A stretch of DNA of 64,000 bases from TMP-86 sp046347195 (lineage in GTDB: Bacteria; Pseudomonadota; Gammaproteobacteria; Steroidobacterales; Steroidobacteraceae). Below, in pieces: positions 34,404 through 42,352 of the stretch. A model generated the notes under the pieces. It saw nothing but the letters and a program-made list of their open reading frames with translations, did no database searches and was not told the DNA's origin. The DNA lies in assembly GCA_046347195.1 (NCBI GenBank), contig JAXMGQ010000005.1, positions 87,320 through 151,319 on the forward strand, given 5' to 3'. Numbering within the stretch: position 1 is the first letter of the stretch; each line of letters starts with the position of its first letter. Made by a program: the position numbers and the translations under genes.

Positions 34404-34943
34404 TTACTTCACGTACAGCCGACCGACCATCGTGTGATGGCCGATGCCGCAGAACTCATTGCAGACGATCGAGTAGGTGCCGCTCTGGTTCGGCGTGACG
34501 GTCACCACATGCTCGAAGCCGGGCACGATCTGGATGTTGATGTTGACTGGCTGCAGCGAGAAGCCGTGGTTGTAGTCGAGCGAGGTCAGGTGCAGCTTGT
34601 AGGTCTTGTCCTTTTCCAGTTCGATGGTCGGCCAGAAGGACCACAACCGGGCCACCAGGTACACATCCCCACCCGGAGGCGGTGCGACCACCGGCATGCC
34701 GGTCTTGTCATCGGTGCGCACCGTGTACTTGTCGGCGACGGCCTGTGCCTTCGCCAGGAACTGCTGCTGCGTCGTCTGGTAAGTCACGGTGGACAGGTTC
34801 TGACGTCCGACCGCGTGCCAGTAGATCATCATGAAGAACATGACCATGGACCAGATGAAAGCCAGCGTGATCCACGTCCCTTCGACGCGATCGACGGGGT
34901 GCTTCCACCATAGTTGTTCGGTAGGCGGCAGTATTGCGCTCAT
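34404..34943 (-). CDS. norS: CuA-containing subunit II of the heme-copper enzyme (NorS/CoxB-like)
   Basis: 179 aa. One TM helix (WITLAFIWSMVMFFMMIYWH, ~25-45), as in B-family subunits II, then a cupredoxin domain. CuA ligands: C161, C165, H169 and M172 in CNEFCGIGHHTM, plus an upstream His in DYNHGFSLQ, a complete binuclear CuA set. It accepts electrons from a periplasmic cytochrome c or cupredoxin and hands them to subunit I, whose gene follows after 8 bp. Confidence 0.9.
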   Translation of the reverse strand: MSAILPPTEQLWWKHPVDRVEGTWITLAFIWSMVMFFMMIYWHAVGRQNLSTVTYQTTQQQFLAKAQAVADKYTVRTDDKTGMPVVAPPPGGDVYLVARLWSFWPTIELEKDKTYKLHLTSLDYNHGFSLQPVNINIQIVPGFEHVVTVTPNQSGTYSIVCNEFCGIGHHTMVGRLYVK

Positions 34944-34994
34944 GGGTTATTCCCGGAAGTTGGACGACTGGACTAGTGGACGGATGGTCCGCGA

Positions 34995-35150
34995 TTACTT
35001 CGCGGCAGGCAGTGTCAGGATGTCCATGACACCCCAGAGCGTATACACGACCATCGGGATCAAGACACCAAGGAACAGCAGCAGGAAGGGATTGTCCAGC
35101 AACCGCTGCATCATCGGAATCTTGCCGCCTTCATTCTTCGAATCGCTCAT
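34995..35150 (-). CDS. 51-aa single-helix membrane peptide, likely small subunit of the heme-copper enzyme
   Basis: ATG at 35150 with a strong AGGGGGAA site just upstream, TAA at 34995-34997. The peptide begins MSDSKNEGGKIPMMQRLLDN and continues with one hydrophobic helix (PFLLLFLGVLIPMVVYTLWG), ending DILTLPAAK. It is the first gene before the CuA subunit (51 bp away). Small one-helix subunits are regular parts of B-type and cbb3 oxidases, so a structural subunit is likely. No sequence family recognised. Confidence 0.7.
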   Translation of the reverse strand: MSDSKNEGGKIPMMQRLLDNPFLLLFLGVLIPMVVYTLWGVMDILTLPAAK

Positions 35151-35225
35151 ACGCGTTCCCCCTGGTCAACCTGCACACAAGATACGGGCAGTCTAGCTGC
35201 GCAATCCCCGATATCCCACTACGTA

Positions 35226-35891
35226 TTAGATGCTAGGCGCAGCGGGATTGTACTTGATCCTCGTCAATTGCTGGAACTGCTGCTGCATCCGGGCCGGGTC
35301 ATGCGGCGCAGGAAAGGCGCCGACCACCCACCCTCGAGGATCCACCAGCACGATCGAAGTGCTGTGCTCCATGCTGCGCAGACCTCGCTCGTCCACGCGC
35401 TCAGCATAGACCGCTCCCAGCGAACGGGCCAGTGCCGCCAGTTGTGCGGGTTCACCGCTGAGGCCAATGAAGCCGGGGTCGAAATACGCAAGGTACGGCG
35501 CCAGCCGTTCAGGGGTGTCCCTGGCGGGGTCCACGCTGATGAAAACGAACTGCATTTGGGCCACGCTCTCGCCCTGCGCCTTCAGGCGGCGGTGCAGGTC
35601 GGCCAGGGTCAGGAGCGTCGTCGGGCACACATCCGGACAGCTGAGGTAGCCGAAGAAGACCAGGCTCCACCGGCCCTGTAGCTGCGCCTCGGTGAACACC
35701 TGCCGCTGCTGGGTCAGCATCCGGAACGGCGCCACCGGATGGGCGTTCGGCCACAGCACCGCGCGCAGCTCGGCCGGCGCCTTCGACCATCGATCCGCTT
35801 CGGGATCCCTTCCGCCTCGCATCAAGAACACGGCTGCGATGGCCGCGATGCCTGCCAGCAGGGCAATCCAGCGCAGTGGACCCTTGTACAT
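35226..35891 (-). CDS. second SCO1/SenC-family protein
   Basis: 221 aa. N-terminal TM anchor (WIALLAGIAAIAAVFLM), then the SCO thioredoxin fold: WSLVFFGYLSCPDVCPTTLL with C85 and C89 (CPDVC), FVFISVDPARDTPERL, and the distal copper His in SMEHSTSIVLVDPRG. This is the canonical SCO form (CPDVC), whereas the downstream one has CFEIC and an extra helix. It precedes the small peptide gene by 75 bp and is divergent from the DUF420 gene, so it probably opens the operon. Role: copper insertion into CuA. Confidence 0.88.
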   Translation of the reverse strand: MYKGPLRWIALLAGIAAIAAVFLMRGGRDPEADRWSKAPAELRAVLWPNAHPVAPFRMLTQQRQVFTEAQLQGRWSLVFFGYLSCPDVCPTTLLTLADLHRRLKAQGESVAQMQFVFISVDPARDTPERLAPYLAYFDPGFIGLSGEPAQLAALARSLGAVYAERVDERGLRSMEHSTSIVLVDPRGWVVGAFPAPHDPARMQQQFQQLTRIKYNPAAPSI

Positions 35892-35941
35892 GAACGACCC
35901 GGCGGGAAATGGCGGAACTTCGACTATGATGCCCGACGGCG

Positions 35942-36364
35942 ATGAATATCACTACGCAGCTTCCGCACATCAACGCCAGCCTGAACGCCACCTCGGCGGT
36001 GCTGCTGCTGATCGGCCGCGTACTGATCGCCAGGCGGAGGATTGCCGCCCACCGGGCCGCGATGCTCGGTGCGCTCGGCGTGTCCACGCTGTTCCTGGCG
36101 GGCTACATCGCCTACCACGTCTCGGCGCCGATCTTCGTGTTCCGCGGCCATGGGCTGATCCGCCCCCTCTACTATGCGCTGCTCATTTCACACGTGCTGC
36201 TCGCGGCGCTGACGATCCCGCTCGTCATGCTCACGGCCTGGCGCGGTCTGCATCGCCAGGATGCGCGCCATCGCGCCGTGGCCCGCTGGACCTGGCCGCT
36301 CTGGATGTACGTGTCGGTCTCGGGCGTGATCGTCTACCTGATGCTCTACCACATCCGAAACTGA
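35942..36364 (+). CDS. DUF420 family membrane protein
   Basis: 140 aa, four TM helices (NATSAVLLLIGRVLIARR, MLGALGVSTLFLAGYIAYHV, YYALLISHVLLAALTIPLVM, WMYVSVSGVIVYLMLYH). The opening LPHINASLNATSAVLLLIGR and the His residues HRAAML, YHV, SHV and YHIR are typical of DUF420/YozB-like proteins, which accompany cytochrome oxidase loci and have been linked to oxidase assembly (CtaM in staphylococci). Divergent from the SCO gene 50 bp away. Confidence 0.85.
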   Translation: MNITTQLPHINASLNATSAVLLLIGRVLIARRRIAAHRAAMLGALGVSTLFLAGYIAYHVSAPIFVFRGHGLIRPLYYALLISHVLLAALTIPLVMLTAWRGLHRQDARHRAVARWTWPLWMYVSVSGVIVYLMLYHIRN

Positions 36365-36489
36365 CCGGAAGGGGCGATGCCGTCCACGCGGCGGGCGGCA
36401 CATGACGGCGAGTACGTATAGACGACGCTGCGGGCCACTCCCTACGATGCCCCTTCATTTCGCCACGATCGCGACCCGGATACCCCGAC

Positions 36490-37155
36490 ATGGAACCTTC
36501 GCCGCCTCCGCTGGCGCTGCTGCGTGGCGCGGCCACCGTGTTGCCGCGGCCGCTGCTCGACCGGCTGGCCGCCGCGGTGGTGCGCGGCCTCCACCGCACG
36601 CACCCGAAACTCCTCGCCAACCTGGCTCGCCTCGAGCCGGCGACGGTGCACATCGTGCCCACCGACCTGCCGTACGGCTTTGCGCTGGAGGTCGGCTGCG
36701 AGCCGGTGCGCCTGCGCATCGTCGATGAGCGGCCTGCGGCGGCCAGCGCCCAGGTGAGCGGCAGCGTCGCGATACTGCTCGATCTGCTCGAGGGGCGCAT
36801 CGACAGCGACACCCTGTTCTTCAGACGCGATCTTCTCATCAGCGGCAACACCGAGGTGGTGGTCGGCCTGCGCAATGTGCTCGACCGCGAGGAACTGCGG
36901 CTGACCGACGAACTTGGCGCTCTGTGCGGGCCGCTGCGGCCGGCGGCGCGCGCGGTGGGACGCGCCGGCGAGCGCGTGCTGCAGCGGCTGGGTGCGCGCG
37001 TTGCCGCGTTGCATCGCCGGTTGCATCCGGCGGTGCCCGAGGGGCCGGACGTCGGCGCTGACCTCGAGCGCTGCCACACGGAAATCGCGGCGCTGACCGC
37101 GCGGCTCGCCGCGCTCGAGGCGCGCCAGAAGCGTCGCGACGAGCGCGCCACGTGA
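36490..37155 (+). CDS. ubiT: UbiT-like SCP2-domain lipid-binding protein
   Basis: 221 aa. An SCP2-like domain spans about residues 55-125 (VHIVPTDLPYGFALEVGCEP, VSGSVAILLDLLEGRIDSDT, LISGNTEVVVGLRNVLDREE), followed by a charged C-terminal coiled-coil tail. UbiT is the accessory factor of O2-independent ubiquinone synthesis and is thought to bind the hydrophobic intermediates. The identification rests on the domain together with the directly coupled ubiU and ubiV genes (ATGA overlap with ubiU). No obvious FNR box was found upstream. Confidence 0.85.
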   Translation: MEPSPPPLALLRGAATVLPRPLLDRLAAAVVRGLHRTHPKLLANLARLEPATVHIVPTDLPYGFALEVGCEPVRLRIVDERPAAASAQVSGSVAILLDLLEGRIDSDTLFFRRDLLISGNTEVVVGLRNVLDREELRLTDELGALCGPLRPAARAVGRAGERVLQRLGARVAALHRRLHPAVPEGPDVGADLERCHTEIAALTARLAALEARQKRRDERAT

Positions 37156-38144
37156 GTCCACGCTACCTCGAGCTGGTCTGCCCGGCCGGGACGCCAGCCG
37201 CGCTGCGCGCCGCGGTCGATGCCGGCGCCGATACGGTCTACTGCGGCTTTCGCGATTGCACCAACGCGCGCAATTACCCGGGCTTGAATTTCGACGCCGA
37301 CGAGCTGCGCGAGGGCATCGCCTACGCGCACGGGCATGGCTGCCACGTCCTGGTGGCGATCAACACCTTTCCGCCGGCGGGTAACCAGGCGCCGTGGCAC
37401 CGGGCGATCGACACCGCCGCGGCGGCCGGTGCCGATGCGGTGATCCTCGCCGACCTCGGCGTGCTCGACTACGCGACCCGCCGCCACCCGGATCTGCGCC
37501 GGCACCTCTCGGTGCAGGCCTCGGCGGCCAATGCGCCCTCGATCGCGTTCTACCGCGACCACTTCGGCGTCAAGCGCGTGGTACTGCCGCGCGTGCTCTC
37601 GGTCGAGGAGGTGGCCGAGCTCGTGGCCGCGACCGGCATCGAGACCGAGGTGTTCGCCTTCGGCAGCGTCGGGCCGATGTCGGAAGGGCGCTGTTTCCTC
37701 TCCTCCTACCTCACCGGCCTCTCGCCCACCAGCGAGGGCGCCTGCGCCCCGGCGAGCCACGTGAGCTACGTCGAGCAGGACGGGCGCACGCTTTCGCGGC
37801 TCGGCGGCACCACGCTCAACTGCTTCGCGCGAGGCGAGCCGGCCGCCTACCCGACGCCCTGCAAGGGCCGCTACGTGACGCACGGCCGCGCCTCCTACCT
37901 GTTCGAGGAGCCGATCGGCCTCAACGCCATCAAGATCCTGCCGGAACTCAAGGCCGCCGGGGTCACGGCGCTGAAGATCGAGGGCCGGCAGCGCAGCCGC
38001 GCCTACGTGACGCAGGTCGTGGGCGACTTCCGCAAGGCACTGGATGCGCTGGCGCAGGGCGCGGCGCCGCCCGCCAGCGGCCTGAAGGGCGAGACCGAGG
38101 GCGGTCGCGAGACCTTCGGTGCCTATCATCGGGGTTGGCGATGA
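37152..38144 (+). CDS. ubiU: O2-independent ubiquinone hydroxylase component UbiU (U32 family)
   Basis: 330 aa. LELVCPAGTPAALRAAVDAG and ADTVYCGFRDCTNARNYPGL start the U32 barrel. Cys residues for the [4Fe-4S] cluster appear as GRCFLSSYLTG, EGACAPASH, LNCFARG and TPCKGRYV, the same pattern as UbiU. Despite the U32 'peptidase' name, UbiU with UbiV hydroxylates the ubiquinone ring anaerobically using prephenate as oxygen donor. It overlaps ubiT. Confidence 0.92.
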   Translation: MSPRYLELVCPAGTPAALRAAVDAGADTVYCGFRDCTNARNYPGLNFDADELREGIAYAHGHGCHVLVAINTFPPAGNQAPWHRAIDTAAAAGADAVILADLGVLDYATRRHPDLRRHLSVQASAANAPSIAFYRDHFGVKRVVLPRVLSVEEVAELVAATGIETEVFAFGSVGPMSEGRCFLSSYLTGLSPTSEGACAPASHVSYVEQDGRTLSRLGGTTLNCFARGEPAAYPTPCKGRYVTHGRASYLFEEPIGLNAIKILPELKAAGVTALKIEGRQRSRAYVTQVVGDFRKALDALAQGAAPPASGLKGETEGGRETFGAYHRGWR

Positions 38145-38157
38145 ACCGGGGCTGGCG

Positions 38158-39066
38158 ATGAACGCGCGCGCGCCCGCCAGGCTGACGCTGGGCCCGCTGC
38201 TGTTCCACTGGCCGGCGCGCAAGCGGCGCGATTTCTACCTGCGCATCGCGGATGAAGCGCCCATCGACACCGTGTACCTCGGCGAGGTGGTGTGCTCGAA
38301 GCGCGACAGCGAGTTCGCCGGCGTGCGCACCGAGGTCATCGAGCGGCTGCGGGCCGCCGGCAAGGAAGTGGTGCTGTCGACGCTGGCGCTGGTGACCACG
38401 GCCGCCGAGGTCGAGGCGATCCGCGCCGTGGCCGGTGGCGAGCTGCTGGTCGAGGCCAACGATGTCGCCGGCGTGCAGCTGCTCGCCGGCCGGCCGTTCG
38501 TGGTCGGCCCGTACATCAATGTCTTCAACGAAGGCGCGCGCGATTTCCTCCTGGGCTGCGGCGCGGTGCGCATCGTGCTGCCGGTGGAGATGCCGGGCAA
38601 GTCGATCGCGGTGGTCGCGGGCGGCGGCGATGCGCGCGCCGGGTACGAGGTGCAGGTGTTCGGGCGACAGCCGCTGTCGGTGGCGATGCGCTGCTACCAC
38701 GCGCGCGCGCACGATCGCACCAAGGACCACTGCCAGCTGGTGTGCGGGCTGGATGCCGATGGGCTCACCGCACGCACCATCGATGGCAGCGACATCCTGA
38801 CCATCAACGGCACTCAGACCCTCACCCACGGTCACGCCGTACTGCTCGCCGAGCTCGAGTCGTTGCACGGCGCCGGGGTGCGCCACTTCCGCCTCTCACC
38901 GCAGGACCTCGACATGGTCGCGGTCGCCCGCCTGTACCGCGAGGTGCTCGACGGGCGGCGCACGCCCGATTCGGCGCTCGCTGCGCTGCGCGCACTCACC
39001 GGTGAGGTGCCGTTCGTCAACGGCTTCCTGCACGGCCGCGAAGGGCTGGCATGGACGAATGCCTGA
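38158..39066 (+). CDS. ubiV: O2-independent ubiquinone hydroxylase component UbiV (U32 family)
   Basis: 302 aa from ATG 38158, 13 bp after the ubiU stop. A 17-bp imperfect direct repeat (GGGTTGGCGATGAACC / GGGCTGGCGATGAACG) spans the ubiU stop and ubiV start, so ubiU's last codons and ubiV's start look locally duplicated. RLTLGPLLFHWPARKRRDFY opens the protein; cluster Cys are in GEVVCSKRDSE and MRCYHARAHDRTKDHCQLVC. Partner of UbiU. The gene ends 3 bp from the convergent U32 gene. Confidence 0.92.
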   Translation: MNARAPARLTLGPLLFHWPARKRRDFYLRIADEAPIDTVYLGEVVCSKRDSEFAGVRTEVIERLRAAGKEVVLSTLALVTTAAEVEAIRAVAGGELLVEANDVAGVQLLAGRPFVVGPYINVFNEGARDFLLGCGAVRIVLPVEMPGKSIAVVAGGGDARAGYEVQVFGRQPLSVAMRCYHARAHDRTKDHCQLVCGLDADGLTARTIDGSDILTINGTQTLTHGHAVLLAELESLHGAGVRHFRLSPQDLDMVAVARLYREVLDGRRTPDSALAALRALTGEVPFVNGFLHGREGLAWTNA

Positions 39067-39069
39067 GGT

Positions 39070-40098
39070 CTACGGCGGCCCTGGGGGTCTGACCCTTTCG
39101 TCCGCGACCTCGGGGTAATAGCACATGTAGCCGGTGGCGCATTGCTCGGTGGATGGGCGCAGGTTCTTCGCCATGTCGGTGATCCGGTCGGCGGGGAGTT
39201 CCTGCATCGCGGCATCGAGGATCCTGCGTACCATCGTGATGCTCGCGACCTTGCGCAACGTGGGCCCTTCGCGACCGGCGATCTTGACCGCCGCGAGCCC
39301 TCCGGCGCGAAATGCGGGGACGGCGCAGAGGCCGCAGGGTCCATAGGGCATCCCTTCGGGTGTGGTCTTGAAGCCGCAGGAGAAGCGGTACCAGAGCCAG
39401 CGTGCGTACTCGCGATCGGTCTCGGCGAGTGCCTGCTCGAGCCGCTGGCTCATGGGGTGACGGTCGCGCCGGTGGTACCGGGGGCGATACCGGTCGAGGC
39501 AGATCGGTCCGCCGAGCTGCCCGGGCAGGTGGATCGTGCTGCAGACGCCTTCCTCGAACACGCAACCATCGTTCAGCACGAACGCCTCGATCTCGACCTC
39601 GGGCACCTCGGCGGCGATCCCGGTCGCTTCCTCGATGGTCACATCGCGCGGCAGGATCACTCGGCTCGCGCCGAGATCGCGATAGAACCGCACCGCGCTG
39701 GCATTGCGGCAGGTGGCGACGGAACTCACGTGCAGGCGAGCCTGCGGGAAGGCGGCGCCGAGCGCCGCGATCATCCCCGGATCACTCAGGATGAGCGCAT
39801 CGCCGCCCATCGCGAGGAAGTCTCCCGCCAGATCGAGGCCAGCCGTGGCCTGTTCCGGGGCGTACTGCTGGGCGTTCAACACCAGCGAGAGCGTGCAGCC
39901 GGCCGCGTGTGCGGCCTTCACGGCGTCCTCGAGGGCGGCGAGATCGGTGAAATTGCCGCCCGCGCGGCGGTTCGCGTTGGCCGAGCCGAAACTCGAGAGC
40001 CACTGCCGTGGCACGACGCCGCAATAGAACTCGTGAGCCCCGGCCCGGGCGGAGGGCTCGATGTCGGCAAGGCGGCTCACGGGCGCAACGATCTTCAC
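39070..40098 (-). CDS. U32-family protein A, UbiU/RlhA-like, in a two-component/cytochrome operon
   Basis: 342 aa. N-terminal barrel (KIVAPVSRLADIEPSARAGA, HEFYCGVVPRQWL, GGDALILSDPGMIAALG, YRDLGASRVILPRDVTIEEA) followed by a Cys-rich part: NDGCVFEEGVCSTIHL, GGPICLDRY, FSCGF, PYGPCGLCAVPA and a terminal QCATGYMCYYPE. This is the pattern of Fe-S U32 proteins that modify RNA or cofactors, not of proteases. Overlaps the second U32-like gene (ATGA). Distinct from UbiU/UbiV encoded convergently next door; substrate unknown. Confidence 0.8.
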   Translation of the reverse strand: MKIVAPVSRLADIEPSARAGAHEFYCGVVPRQWLSSFGSANANRRAGGNFTDLAALEDAVKAAHAAGCTLSLVLNAQQYAPEQATAGLDLAGDFLAMGGDALILSDPGMIAALGAAFPQARLHVSSVATCRNASAVRFYRDLGASRVILPRDVTIEEATGIAAEVPEVEIEAFVLNDGCVFEEGVCSTIHLPGQLGGPICLDRYRPRYHRRDRHPMSQRLEQALAETDREYARWLWYRFSCGFKTTPEGMPYGPCGLCAVPAFRAGGLAAVKIAGREGPTLRKVASITMVRRILDAAMQELPADRITDMAKNLRPSTEQCATGYMCYYPEVADERVRPPGPP

Positions 40099-40991
40099 AG
40101 CGGCTCACCTTGCACGACGAGCCGCGTCACGTGTCCGGCGGTCACCGCACCTTCCACCGCCGCGACCATGGCGGCGGAATGACGGGCCAGCAGCGCATTG
40201 CCCAGCTGTAGGGTCTCGTAGCGATCGGCTCCGCTGGGTCGGGTCATGGTCGCGGACAGGTGCAGGCACTCGCGCTTGCAGCGCCGGCCCGGAGCAAAGC
40301 GTTCGGCTCCTGTCAGCCCCGTGGACCCGATGCGACACAGCCGGCCCTTGGCCACCACGAAGAACGGCAGGTGCACGCCGACCGGCAATGGCAGTTGGGC
40401 GAAGTCCTCGACCGTCGCGTGCAGGGGCACGTCGAGCTCGAGGCGCCGCATCGCCAAGCGCTCGAGCAGTGCGCGCAGTCCTGGTGAGCGCAGCCCGTGT
40501 CGACAGTGAGGCGCCCATTCGTCTCCCGTGAGGCGCGGGTCTTTCACCATGCGCGCGAGCAGGCGTCCGGCGATGGCCGCGAGCCGCGGGAAGCGCGCGG
40601 CGTGCAAGCGCGCGGCGTGCGAGCGCTCGGCGAGCAGGCGCGCGACGCCCCAGTCGTTGACGATCACCTCGGCTCCGTCGGGCAGCTGCGGGAGCAGCAC
40701 CTGGTCCAGCTCACGGATCACGGCCGGGGAGGCGATCGGGGTGAGCAACGCCAGCGCAAGGCCGCGATCCTCGGCGAATGAGCGTGCGGCCGCGAGCGTC
40801 TCGGCGTCGGGAAGCAGATGTTCACAGAGTTCGCTGCCGAGATAGAGGTGGGTCGGCGCCAGCGGCGCCAGCCATGCAGCGAGGTTCGCGTCCTCGAGCA
40901 GGCTCGTCCACCGCTCGAGGCGCCGCTCGGGCGATGCGGTAAGCAAACCCAGGCGGCGCGGGCGAACGAAGCTGAGGGCAAGCTCCGTCAC
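40095..40991 (-). CDS. U32-like protein B, UbiV-like partner
   Basis: 298 aa. TELALSFVRPRRLGLLTASP, a THLYLGSELCEHLLPDAETL element resembling the YLGEVVCSKR start of UbiV, a barrel core (LALLTPIASPAVIRELDQVL, GAEVIVNDWGVARLLAE), and Cys residues CRHGLR, CRIGSTGL and CKRECLHL that could hold an Fe-S cluster. Size and Cys order parallel UbiV, while protein A parallels UbiU, suggesting a second UbiUV-like heterodimer. Start and stop both overlap neighbours (histidine kinase upstream, protein A downstream). No described function. Confidence 0.65.
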   Translation of the reverse strand: MTELALSFVRPRRLGLLTASPERRLERWTSLLEDANLAAWLAPLAPTHLYLGSELCEHLLPDAETLAAARSFAEDRGLALALLTPIASPAVIRELDQVLLPQLPDGAEVIVNDWGVARLLAERSHAARLHAARFPRLAAIAGRLLARMVKDPRLTGDEWAPHCRHGLRSPGLRALLERLAMRRLELDVPLHATVEDFAQLPLPVGVHLPFFVVAKGRLCRIGSTGLTGAERFAPGRRCKRECLHLSATMTRPSGADRYETLQLGNALLARHSAAMVAAVEGAVTAGHVTRLVVQGEPL

Positions 40992-42352
40992 CGACGAACA
41001 CCGCGCTCATCTGCGCGCAAGATCAGCCTCACCGTCAGACCGCCGTCCTCGGCCGTCGGCGCGAACGACAGGGCGCCGGCGTGCAGTTCCGCGATGCGCG
41101 AGGCGATCGACAGGCCCAGGCCGCTGCCGCTCGCCTTGACAGAAGCTCCCCGGAAGAAGCGTCGCCCGAGCTGCGCCAGCTCCTCGGCATCGAGTCCAGG
41201 TCCGCGGTCCGACACGACGAGCTCCGCCTCGTCGCCGGCCACGATGCAGCGGGCTGTGACGAGGGGCGTCGCGCCGCCGTGACGGATGGCGTTGTCGACC
41301 AGGTTGCGCACCAGTATTGCGAGCAGACCTGCATCGCCCTGAACGCTGACCGGTGACGGGCTGTCGAACTCGATGTTCCCCCCGGCCTGAATGGCTGCGG
41401 GTGCGAGCCCGGCGAGTTCGCGGCGCGCAAGATCATCGAGCCTCACCGGCCCGAAGCGCTGCGGGGCGTCCTCGGCATCGACCCGGGCCAATGCGAGCAA
41501 CTGGTCAATCAGCCGCGCCATGCGATCGCAGCCCTCGATCACGTGCGCGAGCGCAGCGGTTCGTGCGGCATCGGCCGTTGCATCACGTGCCACCTCGGCC
41601 TGCGCGCGCACGGCGGCGACCGGTGTGCGCAACTCGTGGGCCGCGTGCGAGGTGAAGCGACGCTCCGAATCGAGCAAGGTGTCGATGCGGTTGAACAGCT
41701 CGTTCAGACGGCGGATGAACGGCTGCACCTCCAGCGGCACCCCTTGCTCCGGCAGCGCTCGCAGATCGGCCGCACGCCTCGCAGCCATTTCGTCCCCCAG
41801 TCGCACCAGCGGGCGCGTCGTGCGACGGACGATCCAGGTGACCAGCAAGCCCAGCAGTGGCAACAGTGCAACGAGGGGAACCAGGGTGTTCACGGTCAGC
41901 CGCCGGACAAGTCGGCCGCGCGCAGCTTGATCTTCCGCGACCTGGACCAGCACATGCCGCTCGCGGTCGGTACCACTAAACACGCGCCAGCGGCGGTCCT
42001 CGACCTGGGCATCGCTGAAGCCCTGCGCGACCGGTGAGAATCGCTGTGGAGGCGCCTCGGGCGATCGTAGCAACAGACGCCCGGAATCCAGGTCCCAGAT
42101 CTGGAACACGACGAGCTGGTCGTAGACCGACAGCTCGTCGAGCTCATCGGGATTGATCTCGATGACTTCGTGCGCCGACTGGCTGATCAGCAGGCGCGCG
42201 GAATGGTGCAGATGCGCATCGAGCAGGCGGTCGATGTCGCGGTGCACGTCCACGGAGGTCACGACTGTGGCGGTGAGCCAGGCGAGCGCCGTGCCACCGA
42301 GCAGGCCGACCAGCAGCCGGCGGCGCAGCGAAACCTCAGCCACCGACAGCAC
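40988..42352 (-). CDS. membrane sensor histidine kinase (QseC/TctE-like)
   Basis: 454 aa from GTG 42352, overlapping the response-regulator stop by 17 bp. Two TM helices (LLVGLLGGTALAWLTATVVT and LVPLVALLPLLGLLVTWIVR) enclose a periplasmic sensor region of about 130 residues. HAMP follows, then the H-box (FTSHAAHELRTPVAAVRAQA) and ATPase N, G1 and G2 boxes (LVRNLVDNAIRHGG, VSDRGPGLDAEEL, GSGLGLSIASRIAELH). With the regulator it forms a two-component system. Being the fifth gene of a cytochrome operon, it probably senses a redox-related periplasmic or membrane signal. Confidence 0.92.
   Translation of the reverse strand: MLSVAEVSLRRRLLVGLLGGTALAWLTATVVTSVDVHRDIDRLLDAHLHHSARLLISQSAHEVIEINPDELDELSVYDQLVVFQIWDLDSGRLLLRSPEAPPQRFSPVAQGFSDAQVEDRRWRVFSGTDRERHVLVQVAEDQAARGRLVRRLTVNTLVPLVALLPLLGLLVTWIVRRTTRPLVRLGDEMAARRAADLRALPEQGVPLEVQPFIRRLNELFNRIDTLLDSERRFTSHAAHELRTPVAAVRAQAEVARDATADAARTAALAHVIEGCDRMARLIDQLLALARVDAEDAPQRFGPVRLDDLARRELAGLAPAAIQAGGNIEFDSPSPVSVQGDAGLLAILVRNLVDNAIRHGGATPLVTARCIVAGDEAELVVSDRGPGLDAEELAQLGRRFFRGASVKASGSGLGLSIASRIAELHAGALSFAPTAEDGGLTVRLILRADERGVRR

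Noticed and set aside
36231..38222. 663-residue minus-strand frame opposite ubiT and ubiU
   Set aside because: Antisense shadow of ubiTU; composition is typical of third-position GC bias.
39070..40991. Calling the U32 pair proteases
   Set aside because: The U32 'peptidase' label is historical; the Cys-rich Fe-S pattern and UbiU/UbiV likeness argue for cofactor or RNA modification.
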